Shown one piece after another: positions 14,501-34,292 of a DNA stretch of 64,000 nt. Source of the DNA: Ciona intestinalis (Eukaryota; Chordata; Ascidiacea; Phlebobranchia; Cionidae); the NCBI RefSeq assembly GCF_000224145.3, contig NC_020172.2, positions 4,741,961 through 4,805,960 of the forward strand, given 5' to 3'. Positions within the stretch are counted from its first letter, which is position 1, and each line of letters opens with the position of its first letter. A model generated the notes under the pieces. It made no database searches. It was not told the DNA's origin and was given only the letters and a program-made list of their open reading frames with translations. Position numbers and translations under genes: made by a program.

Positions 14501-17500
14501 GTTACACCTGTATCTTATACAATGACAATTTCTTTTTTTTACTCTGATTTATTAAAAACTTAATAAAACAATGTTTTATTTCCTCTAGGTATAGTTTTAC
14601 CCGTATATTCGGTATTAATTAACATATTACTAAATTAATATTAAACATACAAATCAGTTTTACTTGTTTTATATACTTAATTTAAAATCCATCAATCGCA
14701 TACTGCTCGCAGGAACAAAATATTTAGCCTGGGTATTATGTTGTTGGGGTAATGGGCCAAATCTGTCATGAATTGCAGTTTCTTGACGAAGTCCTCACCT
14801 ATATAAAAAAGAAAAATAGTTGCACTTTACTAGCTACTAACCCCCTACTTTATATAACATTTCTATTTATTTGTTCTTTTAATTGAATATTAATTTTTTG
14901 TTCAGTTTTGTTAGTTTTCATGCATGGGTATTTCCCTTATTAACCCCGTAGCCCCCTTTTATCTCAGTTTATCCCGAGATTTCACCCGCGCAAGAACGAC
15001 TACTCAACGTATATGGAACACTTAAAAGTGAAATGAGGAGTAAGATGGCACGCTATTGGCTGATAAATTTGCAACTTACACGCTATTGGCTGATAATTTT
15101 GTAGTCGCGATGCCATTGGCTGATAAATTTGCAACTGACACGCTATTGGCTGATAAATTTGCAACTTACACGCTATTGGCTGATAATTTTGTAGTCGCGA
15201 TGCCATTGGCTGATAAATTTGCAACTGACACGCTATTGGCTGATAAATTTGCAACTTACACGCTATTGGCTGATAATTTTGTAGTCGCGATGCCATTGGC
15301 TGATAATTTTGTAGTTGCAATACCATTGGCTGATAATTTTGCAACCACAAAAGCTATTAGCGGATAATTTTGTAACTTGTTATATGTGCCACGTTATGGG
15401 TTAATATTCATCAGTCTGCCACGAGTTGCTGATAATTAGTGCATGAAAAATGAAGAAACTACTTAAACTTAAACATGGGGATTACGGAATAATTTTCTAA
15501 CTAATTTCTTTTTAATAACAGAACCTAACTGTCTTTTTATTGTGGTGTTTAATGTAATTAAAACTGTTTCTGAATTTAACCAAACTTTTTGGGGTTTTCT
15601 GCATCCTAATAATTTCTTGCACGGTCCATGCTTACTTCATCATTTGCTGCTTTCTTACAGCACCTAATTATGGTTAATTAATGTGCAATCATTGGCCTAT
15701 TTTGCAAAGATACTTTACTTTATTAAGATCGTACTTTTAACCAATTCTCTTTCATTACTTCATCATTAAGTGTGTAAAATTACTGTCATTTTGCTTTTTT
15801 TTTGCAAAAATACCAAAAATGGGTTTACTAGATTTGAAACTCACGCTTAACCCTCTACTCCCCTCATGTGGTGGATACTAACACTCTACCTCCCCTAGTG
15901 TCCCTGGCATCCACAGACTTCCTCAGCAACAACCAAGTTGTCCACACGGAGGTCACCGAGGTTCAACTTCTCACCTCTGATGACATCACAGACCCTATGA
16001 CATCATCAGCACTCCCAAACTTCGGCATCCAGCTCCAGGGAGGCATCTTCTCCACTGAGCTCCTCACTTCTCCTCCGTTCATCAATTTCATTGAACCTGA
16101 TCGTCCAGCTGATAGGTGAGATCAAAAATTCGAATTTAAATACTGTTTAAATAAAGTAATGTTGTTTAAAATAGTGAATTGTAGGTATCCTGGCTTAAAG
16201 TTCTCAGAGACATCAATTACTTAAAGACTAATAGCATCCAGACCCCACTAAGGCTAATTTTACAAGCTGTAGATGCGTTATTATGAAACAGTTTGTAAGA
16301 TGCGTTTTTATGAAACAGTTTATAGACACTCAATTACGGACATTCTATAATAGAGGTCTTTAGTAGTGCATACCATCTGGAATTTGGGCCGAAGTTACCC
16401 TTTTTACCCCTATATTACTACTAAACAGTATTTCTGTCCTAAATATAAGAAAATATTCAATGCTAAATTTTGCCACAGATCGGGTGTATTACAAAGTGGA
16501 GATCGATTGCTGACGGTGAATGGTTATCAGTGTGAGGATTGTACTTTGGATGAAGTTACGCAGATGTTATCCGATGCTTATTTATCTGGGATGGTGAGAT
16601 ATAGTGAATATTTTTATATGGAGTTTTTATAAACTTCTTTTTTACTTTTTAAACTGAAAAATAATAGCGATAGACAAAAGAACTTTAATTGGAAAGAACA
16701 ACTTAAATTATTGCTGCTGCAGCATGCGTCCACTATGTCTTAGATATAGTGAATATTTATATATGAAATTTTATTCAAAAGTCAACAAAAACCTTTTTTT
16801 TTACTCTTTCAACCGAAAAGAAAAAATAATAGCTAAAGAACAGCTTTTTTTTAAATAGTTTTTGCCTACTAATTAAATTACCAGTCATATAGTAAGTTGT
16901 GGTAATCGAGTTTAATGCTCAATATCGTAACTGTACTCCTATAAATTTCTTTCAATCTAAATACAACGTTTTCTGTTTTTAAACATTATAAATGCATATA
17001 ACGTAAAATGAGTTTTATTTTTATTTAAATTTATCCTCTAGGTGGTGATAGAGGTTGAGTTTGACGTAGCAGAGTCAGTTGTTCCAAGCAGTGGAACCTT
17101 CCATGCAAAGTTACCCAAGAGAAGGGGGGTGGACCTTGGTATTGTGGTGGGGGGTAAGTGGAGAGAGATTAAAAATATAAATCTAACATTTCAATTGAAG
17201 AGCTAAAAATTATTGGAAAGTTTAGTAAAAGGAATAGTTTTTTAAATGTAAACCAAAAACTGTTGAAAAAAATAATAATTTTTTGTTTTTTTGTTTAAAT
17301 TTGTCAATATTTTGGTTTTTGATAATCTAATTTAAACAAAAGTTTATAATTGTTATAAAACAATCCCCATTATGACATCACAGCTTCCAGTGACGGGCAA
17401 GACTCACTCATGATTCTAGAAGTTCGGCGAGGATCGGTAGCTCATCGAACAGGGACGTTAGAGGCGGGGGATCGGTTACTTGCGATAGATGGGGTGAGGT

Positions 17501-20500
17501 TGGACGGGGTCTCATCGGAAGATGCTCACGCGCTCCTCGCAAGTGCAGAGGATGTTGTGAGACTCAAGATAAGGAAGGATGAAGATAATTCAGGTGGGGG
17601 GGGGTGTGAGGTTGAATGTAATTTGCTGGGATACTGGGGTTCGTGGATAAGAATTATAATACAATGTGATATGGAATCATAATTATAATAATATATGACA
17701 TTACAATGTTATATGATATTTATTATTATATGATAACAGCGCACACATGGGCCGCCACAATATTACATTATGACAATACCGGAGATAAATGGGTGTTCAA
17801 TGAATGGATAAATGTAACTTATTTACCATCACATGCTAGGGCAACGAGGGACATTAAAACCTGTGGCACCCATTATATTTTATACACTTAGTTTTGAATT
17901 TTTTTTTGATGGGTCGTGATCAGTTAATAAAATTGATATAAATTATAAACTTAGAATTTTCTATAGTTTTATCGCCAAATAACTACGTTTATTACATCAC
18001 AGAGGATGGCGACAGTAGTTCCATCTCGTACACTGTGGAGTTAAAGAGACACGGGGGTCCGCTTGGTATCACGATATCGGGAACCGAGGAAACATTTGAT
18101 CCGATTATTATTTCGGGGCTGACACCAGGGGGCCTCGCTGACAGGTGAGTAGGGGACAATAGAAATTATTATTTATTTTTTTCGAGTTTTTTTTTTAAAG
18201 CTGGGAGTTAGGTAAAAAGTTATAAATTCAAATGGTGCTTAGCATGGACCTTAAATTTAGGGTTATTTAACTTCATTTTCATAACAGAACTGGTGCAATT
18301 CATGAAGGCGATAAAATCTTATCGATAAACAACGTTTCTCTTCGTGCCAAACCCCTAAGCGATGCCATTGACTTGTTACAAAACGCTGGCGAAAGCGTTG
18401 TGCTAAAAATAAAACGTCAAATCAGTGAAAAACCTCGCAAGCCTTCGTTTGCTACAAGCACCATCAACAGAAACCCCTCTATGGTAAGATTATGTTAATT
18501 TGATTGTTTAAGATGTGTCAGAAGAGTTGCGGTTATGGGCTACATCTGGCCTAAATCTCAGGTTCTTGACAACGACCTCACCCATACAGAATTTTGAGAA
18601 ACTTTTAAACTCCTCGATAAGAATTTCTATTTATGCTGTTAATACCAATCTTCTGATTTATTTTTTAATGTACGCACTTTTGTTATTCCAATTGTTAATT
18701 AGATATTAAAATATCCCATTAAATGTACGCCCACAATCACTAACAATTTTTTTAACTATATAATTATGATTATTACATCACAGAATGAACCAATAACAGA
18801 ACTAAGCGACCCCGAAGATGACATTTTACCCCCACCCATGGGACCCCTACCTGACCACACTCCTACAGATCGTACCTCAACCCCTAAAACCCCCTCGGAG
18901 CCCCCGGAACCCTTGTTGAAGGGTCGTGGGGTGCGACCAGGTCCAGCAGGGGCAGCAAGTGTGGATAGTGCGGTTGATTCGTGGGGTGATGGAAGCGATG
19001 CTTATAGAACGAGGAGTAGCACAGGTGGGGGTGGTTACATTTTGTTTGAAAACAGAACAAAAATCAGGTTGAAAACGTAACAAAAATCAAGTCCAACTGT
19101 AAAAAGTCTGTAACAACTGTGACAAAAATCGTAACAAAAATCAAAAATCATGTTCGAACGTAACAAAAATCGAGTCCAACCAATTGTATACTTTAAAAGA
19201 CAAAAATCGTAACAAAAATCAAAAATCATGTTCGAACGTAACAAAAATCGAGTCCAACCAATTGTATACTTTAAAAGATGAATATATTTCAGCTAAATAG
19301 CGTCATTATTCTCGCTATTCAAATGGTATATTTTAGTTATTCCTATTTGTTCTATCATCATTGTTATCTTCTTTATCCTCCAGGAAGCCACCAACAGAGC
19401 AACCTCTCCCCCAACCTTCATGATCATCTTCCAACTTCCACTCCAACATCCGGACACAGCTCCACGAGGAGCAGGGAGCAAAAGAAAATGGATTCAAACC
19501 TACGGCACTTTGATAAGATGAGATCCAAGTAAGTTTAAATCCACCTATGGTTGAGGGCCACCATGGTTAACTTTTCGTTTTTGTGTTTATTTTGACATTT
19601 GGGCTGGGCTTGGGTATAGAAGGTATATATAGACAAACTTTTTTCACTGGGTAATTTGGTATTTGGGCTTAGGGTGTTAGGTTTGGTATGTAGTTTAGCC
19701 CACATATGATGTAACATGAGAGCAAAGTGGTTTTAGTTCTAACTATGGTTGTAGAGTTGTATAGACAAACTTTTTTCGTTAGTTTTTGTTGTTTATTTCA
19801 ACATTTAGACTTAGTGTGTCAGGTTTTATGTATTTAGTATGCAGATTTGATTTTGAAAGCAGAAAATATACTATTCACCATATGAGAGATACCTTTCCAC
19901 TAAATAAGCCTGTATGAAATACAAGACTTTGCTGATGCTCTATGTAGTGAACTTAGGGGTGTAAGTTCAAACCTCACCCAAAGTAGATAACTTATTAAAA
20001 ATGAAATCAATAATAACTGCCTTCGCCCAGGTTTGAACCCGGTGCCCCCCGTACTTACTCAGATACTTGGGGAACAAGAGCTCACATCAGATCAAGAACC
20101 AATAGATCACCAGAGAGAAGGTAGCATAATATTCAATATTTCTGTTTTATTAATTACTTTAAGCATGTCTAATCTCAATTCTTATGTGACGCTATCTAGA
20201 TTTCAGACACTTTGTTCATTTTCTATGTTGAACTACACGTCATGTAAATAACCCAACCAAGTCTATTTAAATGCTATCCCGTCATTAAAGGCTTGTTTTG
20301 TAAAATAGTATTGGTATAATATGCCTGGCAACAACAGTATGTATATAGAAGTTACATTACTTAACCATTCATCCATCTTACACAGGCAATGTCATGTAAA
20401 AATGATCAGTTTAATTATGTGAGCTTAATCAATACTTTTTAATTTAAATCTCACTAACAGTTCCTTTGCTTAACCATTCATCCCTCCACACACAGACACC

Positions 20501-22186
20501 CACCATCCACAGCTCCAGTAGCTGATTGGCAGCGAGCTTTGGAAGATTTGAAGTCAGTTGGTCAATCCACTGGTTACCTGCATGATCTTGAGGTAAGAGG
20601 GGGAATATAGCATATGTGTTTTTGGGCAAGATACTTAGTGGATATTGCTCCAACCAAGTGGTTCTGTTTTTTTATGGGTTTTTAAATTGTAACCCATGCA
20701 TTAAAAACAATAATATCTGAAAAATTATGTGGTAAATGGTAAGTGGGCTTGAGGTGTATGAAACATATAAGGACTGTCGTTTTCCGGCCACGCGAGGATA
20801 AATAAGTTAAATTCATTATTATTATTACAGTCGAAACTAACAATCGGAAGTGAGCCTCGTGGTCGCCACCAAGTGTTCAACCATCGACGACAAGCGAGTG
20901 CGAAGAACACAGTGTCACCAAGCGTGCCTCTCCAGTTCCACCGTGTGAGTGAAATATATGATGTCTATTAAAATATATATGATGGATATATGATGTATAT
21001 ACTAAAATATATTTTAATAAGGTGTAAAAAATGTTTATTATAAAGGAATTAAAAAATAAAATAAAAATTTAAAGTATAGTGGCTTTATAGAATATTTGTC
21101 AAGGTTTTTACCCCCTTATTCTACATTGCCAATTAGGCGATCACTTTCTTTTTGCGGGTTTAGCTCCCTATTACATAATTTAACAAATGTATATTTTGTT
21201 GCAGTTGACTTTATTTAAAGAAAACATGAATGAAGATTTTGGTTTTTCTCTTTCCGACGGTCAAATTGAACCCGGCGTGTTCGTGCATACCGTGCGTCCT
21301 GGTGGGCCAGCGCACAGATGTGGCGTGCTTCCTTATGATCGACTTTTACAGGTCAGTTTGATTAGGTTTTAATCTGAAAGGGGAAAGTTTTTAGTATGAC
21401 ACACCCGAGACTTGTGATGTAGGTCTATTACCCCAACACCCAGGGTGCTACCATCTAGACCCCACTGAGGCAGTTTATAGACACTCAATAATGGAGATTG
21501 TATTCTATAAGGGTGAGGTCTTCAGTGTGGCACACCTGAGACTTGGGATGTAGGTCTATTACCCCCAACACCCAGGGTGCTACCATCTAGACCCCACTGA
21601 GGCAGTTTATAGACACTCAATAATGGAGATTGTATTCTATAAGGGTGAGGTCTTCAGTGTGGCACACCTGAGACCTGGGATGTAGGTCTATTACCCCAAC
21701 ACCCAGGGTGTTACCATCTAGACCCCACTGAGGCAGTTTATTGACGCTCAATAATAGAGGTTCTGTTCTATAAGGGTGAGGTCTTTACTCTTCAGAGAAG
21801 CACACATAGTACCTGTAGTGTAAATTTATTGTCTGATTTGTCTCATTACAATAAACCTATATCCCAAGTAGGATGATACCATCTAGAGACCTTATTTTTT
21901 AAACGTGTTATGTCCTACAAAGTCTCAATTCTCAGGGTCAGGGATGTTTGGTTTTAACACACATTATCAATATCTTTTTACTTCTTCTCAGGTGAACAGT
22001 ACTAACCTCCATGATTCTGATTGTTCACGAGCGATCCCTATCATATCATCATCACGTGACAGACTGGATGTCCTTGTATCACGCTACCATGGTAACACAG
22101 GTGGCATGGCAACGCACCCTCTACTGTCACCTCCTGTTCATTTGTCCCCACATATGCGACAAAATGACGTTTTTCCAACAATGTGA
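2552..22186 (+). CDS. GRIP1: GRIP, seven-PDZ glutamate-receptor-interacting scaffold (5' incomplete)
   Basis: GRIP proteins are cytoplasmic multi-PDZ adaptors that bind C-termini of AMPA receptors, ephrins and other membrane proteins. Exons: 2552-2620, 3530-3665, 3929-4074, 4367-4526, 4898-gap, 5433-5580, 5871-6037, 6433-6594, 15899-16115, 16479-16593, 17042-17153, 17384-17593, 18003-18144, 18288-18483, 18784-19024, 19384-19528, 20031-20120, 20496-20592, 20831-20944, 21205-21351, 21992-22186 (stop TGA). Phases agree at every junction that can be read. Carboxylate-binding loops of PDZ1-7 are LGLTVSG, FGFVLRG, LGITMAK, FGIQLQG, LGIVVGA, LGITISG and FGFSLSD. The linkers also match GRIP, for example VVHTEVTEV before PDZ4 and [10 protein letters not shown] in PDZ5. 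About 1030 residues are readable against about 1100 in vertebrate GRIP1. The end of PDZ2 falls in the gap at 4977-5113 and the start codon exon is missing. A tunicate would be expected to have one co-orthologue of GRIP1 and GRIP2. Exon 20031-20120 is the least certain. Confidence 0.93.
4977..5113. other. Assembly gap (137 N) cutting the GRIP PDZ2 exon
   Basis: The gap follows residues GGTLQEV of PDZ2. Comparison with vertebrate GRIP suggests about 25 codons are lost before the next exon at 5433, which fits inside the gap. Confidence 0.97.
7675..8343 (-). CDS. Unrecognised secreted single-exon protein A, nested in a GRIP intron
   Basis: This is a 222-residue intronless frame with an ATG at 8343, inside GRIP intron 6595-15898 on the opposite strand. 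The N-terminus has a hydrophobic segment (about residues 11-25, [13 protein letters not shown]) consistent with a signal peptide. A cysteine cluster follows (CDC about 45-47, CVC about 61-63) and then a region with weak leucine-rich-repeat character (ITRLSLINC). The C-terminus carries ALDRAP...[14 protein letters not shown]. The protein is clearly related to the product at 11967-12677: both have DLS-R-T--Y--HH-I, a following LKS, and the C-terminal RAP...K-D--FM-T-IY signature. A TATA-like TATTTATA lies near 8421-8430, about 80 bases upstream of the ATG, and an AATAAA overlaps the stop codon. The function is unknown; the family may be tunicate-specific. Coding status is supported mainly by the paralogue. 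Confidence 0.68.
   Translation of the reverse strand: MILKLKYKEYVWIFAQMLFVISMVDTSFVNIVFMENSTFIGFQSCDCPVENTELSNMTLECVCDVTNRRDIGDYDVRNKHTKIWCVGYSSDIAKQMMREILNFAQITRLSLINCTKLADSDIITLYNIRSVNFTSAFTRGVPMFASDLSRTTASYIQHHMIFMETKVLSGKFRLKSFSYVASLSDHFKDDKIKTALDRAPGKLRKKKDSTFMVTHIYGQRKK
9450..10900. promoter_or_regulatory. CpG- and CRE-motif-rich block in a GRIP intron, possible enhancer or internal promoter
   Basis: This part of the intron has many more CG dinucleotides than its flanks and contains TTACGTCA (CRE half-site type) at 10555-10562, 10601-10608 and 10635-10642. The last two lie in a 34-base direct duplication (10581-10648). No coding exon is seen. Regulation of GRIP or of the nested genes is inference. 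Confidence 0.3.
10581..10648. repeat. 34-base tandem duplication carrying TTACGTCA
   Basis: Two adjacent copies (10581-10614 and 10615-10648) differ at only two or three bases. Each contains ATAAATTTTG followed by TTACGTCAGAACT. Confidence 0.85.
11967..12677 (-). CDS. Unrecognised secreted single-exon protein B, paralogue of the 7675-8343 product
   Basis: This is an intronless frame of 236 residues from the ATG at 12677 (reading [14 protein letters not shown]) to TGA at 11967. The N-terminus is a textbook signal peptide ending near VLC. It is followed by a cysteine cluster (CTGC, CTC), NQT and NCT glycosylation sites, a CC pair (IICCLE) and a leucine-rich middle. The C-terminus reads [19 protein letters not shown] followed by TPIYV, closely matching protein A ([14 protein letters not shown]). 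There is no transmembrane segment after the signal, so it is likely secreted. It lies about 3.6 kb from paralogue A on the same strand in the same GRIP intron. Codons upstream of 12677 are open but lack an ATG. No known family is recognised; a degenerate LRR-like fold is possible. An adjacent partial copy of its 5' end (13345-13404) is frameshifted and is probably an assembly artefact. Confidence 0.72.
   Translation of the reverse strand: MFMMKQWLLLVILPTTVLCTTFNIITMLFDDITDEVTGIRNCTGCLFGTLDCANEAVLNALCTCEDLTREQILTQTETALNNQTISWYYSDATIICCLETSHVSGKDVLASLLDYSYGEQFTMKLCHNLNPLLLNIAMYGMREISVTSDTNSNYPLQNIYMSDTDLSGRTLEYRKHHIVLVQSNIFDGENELKSWSTIEEVDNDDLNSKTSTALKRAPSEVREKEDGKFMLTPIYV
12646..13999. repeat. 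Near-identical ~650-base segment present twice around a gap
   Basis: Copy 1 is 12646-13294 and copy 2 is 13345-13999, separated only by 50 N. They differ by a few small indels: an A-run length, ATAAAC against ATAGTAC, and TTTG against TTTTG. Copy 2 starts abruptly inside the coding sequence of the gene at 11967-12677. The pattern fits two haplotype contigs placed side by side in a highly polymorphic genome. A true tandem duplication is the alternative. Confidence 0.9.
13295..13344. other. Assembly gap (50 N) between duplicated segments
   Basis: Run of 50 N separating the two copies of the segment at 12646-13999. Confidence 0.98.
15047..15375. repeat. 30-base minisatellite with a 90-base higher-order period
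   Basis: About eleven units share the core ATTGGCTGATAA. Three 30-base variants (ending GCAACTTACA, GTAGTCGCGA or GCAACTGACA) alternate to give a 90-base higher-order repeat. Every unit contains ATTGG, the reverse complement of a CCAAT box. Because 30 is a multiple of three, frames stay open on both strands; these are not genes. Confidence 0.95.
19075..19280. repeat. Short tandem repeat of GTAACAAAAATC-type units in a GRIP intron
   Basis: Units of GTAACAAAAATC plus GAGTCCAACCAATTGTATAC recur, with a longer period of about 74 bases near 19135-19275. They begin just after GRIP exon 18784-19024. Confidence 0.8.
21398..21795 (+). repeat. ~132-base tandem array (three units) in the last GRIP intron
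   Basis: Units contain ATGTAGGTCTATTACCCCAA, CCATCTAGACCCCACTGAGG and AAGGGTGAGGTCTT, spaced 131-133 bases apart. The same unit forms an inverted-orientation array at 38905-39290 and occurs as fragments near 6740-6915, 16205-16370, 27810-27860 and 32930-32990. It is a dispersed element able to form arrays. Confidence 0.9.
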
Positions 22187-23926
22187 TTGTTTTAAATGAA
22201 ACTAAAATGAAAATTTTTGAATTTAGAAATATGTTTGAATTTGAATATAAAAATATATTTAAATTTGAATACATAATTATATTTAAATTAAGTGTATAAA
22301 TATATTTAAAGCCAAACATTCGAAACGTTTATTGCATAAACCTCAAACCCTCATTACCACACAAAGCTTAGAAGTTGTGTAATGGTTTTAAAATATGAAA
22401 AACTTTTGCAAATCTTTTCTATAAAATATGTAGTGGGATAAAAATGCATAAAACAATTCTTTTGGGTACATTTTTTAATTAATTTCCCTAATTATTTTTG
22501 ATGCAGTATTTTGCATAGGATTTCTATAGAAACAAAATGTGCTAAAGTACTTAAAACATTTTTTATCTAAAATAATTAACCTTAATCTAAGCTACCACAT
22601 TCATTCTGTTTCTTAATTTGGTAAAAATCTTGTTTTTTTAATTTAAGGATATTTTCTTGTTAGGAAACCTACAGAACTACTGTTTACATAGTATTACTGT
22701 TTTGTTTATATTAATACAGCTGCTACTACTGTTTGATGCAGCATAAAACTAACACAGTTACTATTCACTACATTTTGCCTTTTTTCTTTGTTACTGATGT
22801 CTCTCTTTTTGACTTCTCCTTCATTTTGAATGAAATGTTATAACATTTTTACGTATTATATGTACAAGGTTATAGAGGATAACTAGGTCCAATTTCAAGT
22901 GCCTTATAACTACCAAAGGTGGGACTTGAACTCTGTATACTCAGCCTTTAGCATTCACTACCTCAGCAATGGAATTGGAAACTAAAATCGTGTGGTTTAT
23001 TTTATCTCATTGTAATATTTTGTTAGCGTGCAGTTAAAAGTAAATAATAGAAGATGGAAACTGGTTTTCTATGTTTATATTTATTGGGTTTTATTCTATA
23101 TTAGTAAGATCTTACAGCAGGGCACTGCAAGAGATTTTGATTTAAGCAATGTTTGTCAATGCCCAGCTTACACTGTGTGCGCCTGCGAAGTTTTGTTTAA
23201 TGCCTCCAGATTATGCTAAAAAGCTGTAGTTCTGTTCAAAAAGTGGTAGCATTTCTACATGTATGAGTACAGTTTACCTAAGATAGCAGTGAAGTTAGAA
23301 TTTCTTTTGATGAGGAGTGTGAAAAATTGTAACCGATCTTCTGCTACATCTGTAAAGTATATAACCATAATTAAAGAAAAATAATGTTTATAAGCTGCAT
23401 TATTGATATGATAAACATCGCCTGACTGCTGTTCCCAATTAATAGAAATATAAAGGGTCTTGCGTATGGTAGGGGTATTACTGTTCGGGATTTTCCCCAA
23501 CGTAAATTCTAAATTAATTTATCTAAATATTTTAGTAATTAAAACTAAGTATTTGTCTATGTTTCTACAATCAATCATTATAAAATATCAACGAAATAAA
23601 CAGTTGACGTAAAACTATCGTTAAAAGGTCGTATTGATTCACAAATTACATGCCTAGTAACTCCCCCAAATATATAAGATGTCTATGCTGCAGCATTTTC
23701 AGACGAAATGTTTTCGTTTTCTTTGAGTTTTTTTTAATGTTCTTAAGTAAACACGCAATGAACCATGATATTATATATAAATTTAACCATAAATGGTGTA
23801 TGTTGTTATATTAAATCGTAAGTTCTTGTAAATTTAACAAAAAATCGTCTATACACAGGTAAACATTGAGCAGAAAGACCGACAAATTGAGTTCAATTTT
23901 CTTGATGCAAATACACAACATTAGGA
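22187..23926. other. GRIP-PRPF6 spacer
   Basis: AT-rich sequence that should contain the GRIP 3' UTR and the PRPF6 5' UTR. A splice acceptor-like CTATACACAG at 23849-23858, about 70 bases before the PRPF6 ATG, could be a 5'-UTR cis acceptor or a spliced-leader trans-splice site, which are common in Ciona. No gene is seen. Confidence 0.5.
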
Positions 23927-33670
<9,744 letters not shown>

Positions 33671-34292
33671 TGTTTATATAGTGATTCTATGAGGACAAAT
33701 ATGTTTCTATGTGCCATGGAACGTAACAGGCGACAAAAAATTGTATGGGGTATGTGAAGTAAAAAATTGCGAAGATGTGGACTATATTGTTAAACTATTG
33801 GTTCTAATTGGTAAATATGATATGAAATGGATAATTGCTTTAACCCAAATCAAAATACTAGAGTTGTTTTTAGTATTTACTCACAAAATCAAGTTTTGGA
33901 AATAAATCAAAGGAAACAATCATGCACAGGATAATATTTATAGTTATTTGTAAGCAGGCACAAGGAGTTACAATAAAACACCTGCATTATAACTTCCAGA
34001 TTTGCGTATCAAGAGGATAGATAGGTGACAATTTATTGAATCAAAACAGCAGCATACTTATTTTGAAAAATTATTATGTATGGTTTCGTTTGCTTTTTTG
34101 GTAAACTTGTTGTTTCTAGAAAAACTGTTGTGTATAGATAGAGTTTTTAAAACCACATTTCTGGCTAATTTTAAAAGCCAAAGCTCTTTTATATAGATAT
34201 GCTGGCACATAACTTCTGCAGCCAGACATCCCAGGTTTGCATATAAATACACATTGTGTATATTTAGCATATGAAGGCAAATGCTTCCTTCA
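33671..34292. other. Convergent 3' ends of PRPF6 and the C6orf163-like gene
   Basis: This spacer between two convergent genes must hold both 3' UTRs. AATAAA on the + strand near 33900 is a candidate PRPF6 polyadenylation signal. No further gene is seen. Confidence 0.5.

Noticed and set aside
15000..15367. Long open frames on both strands with ten-residue repeats
   Set aside because: They are translations of the 30-base minisatellite; a unit divisible by three keeps all such frames open. No start context, splicing or homology.
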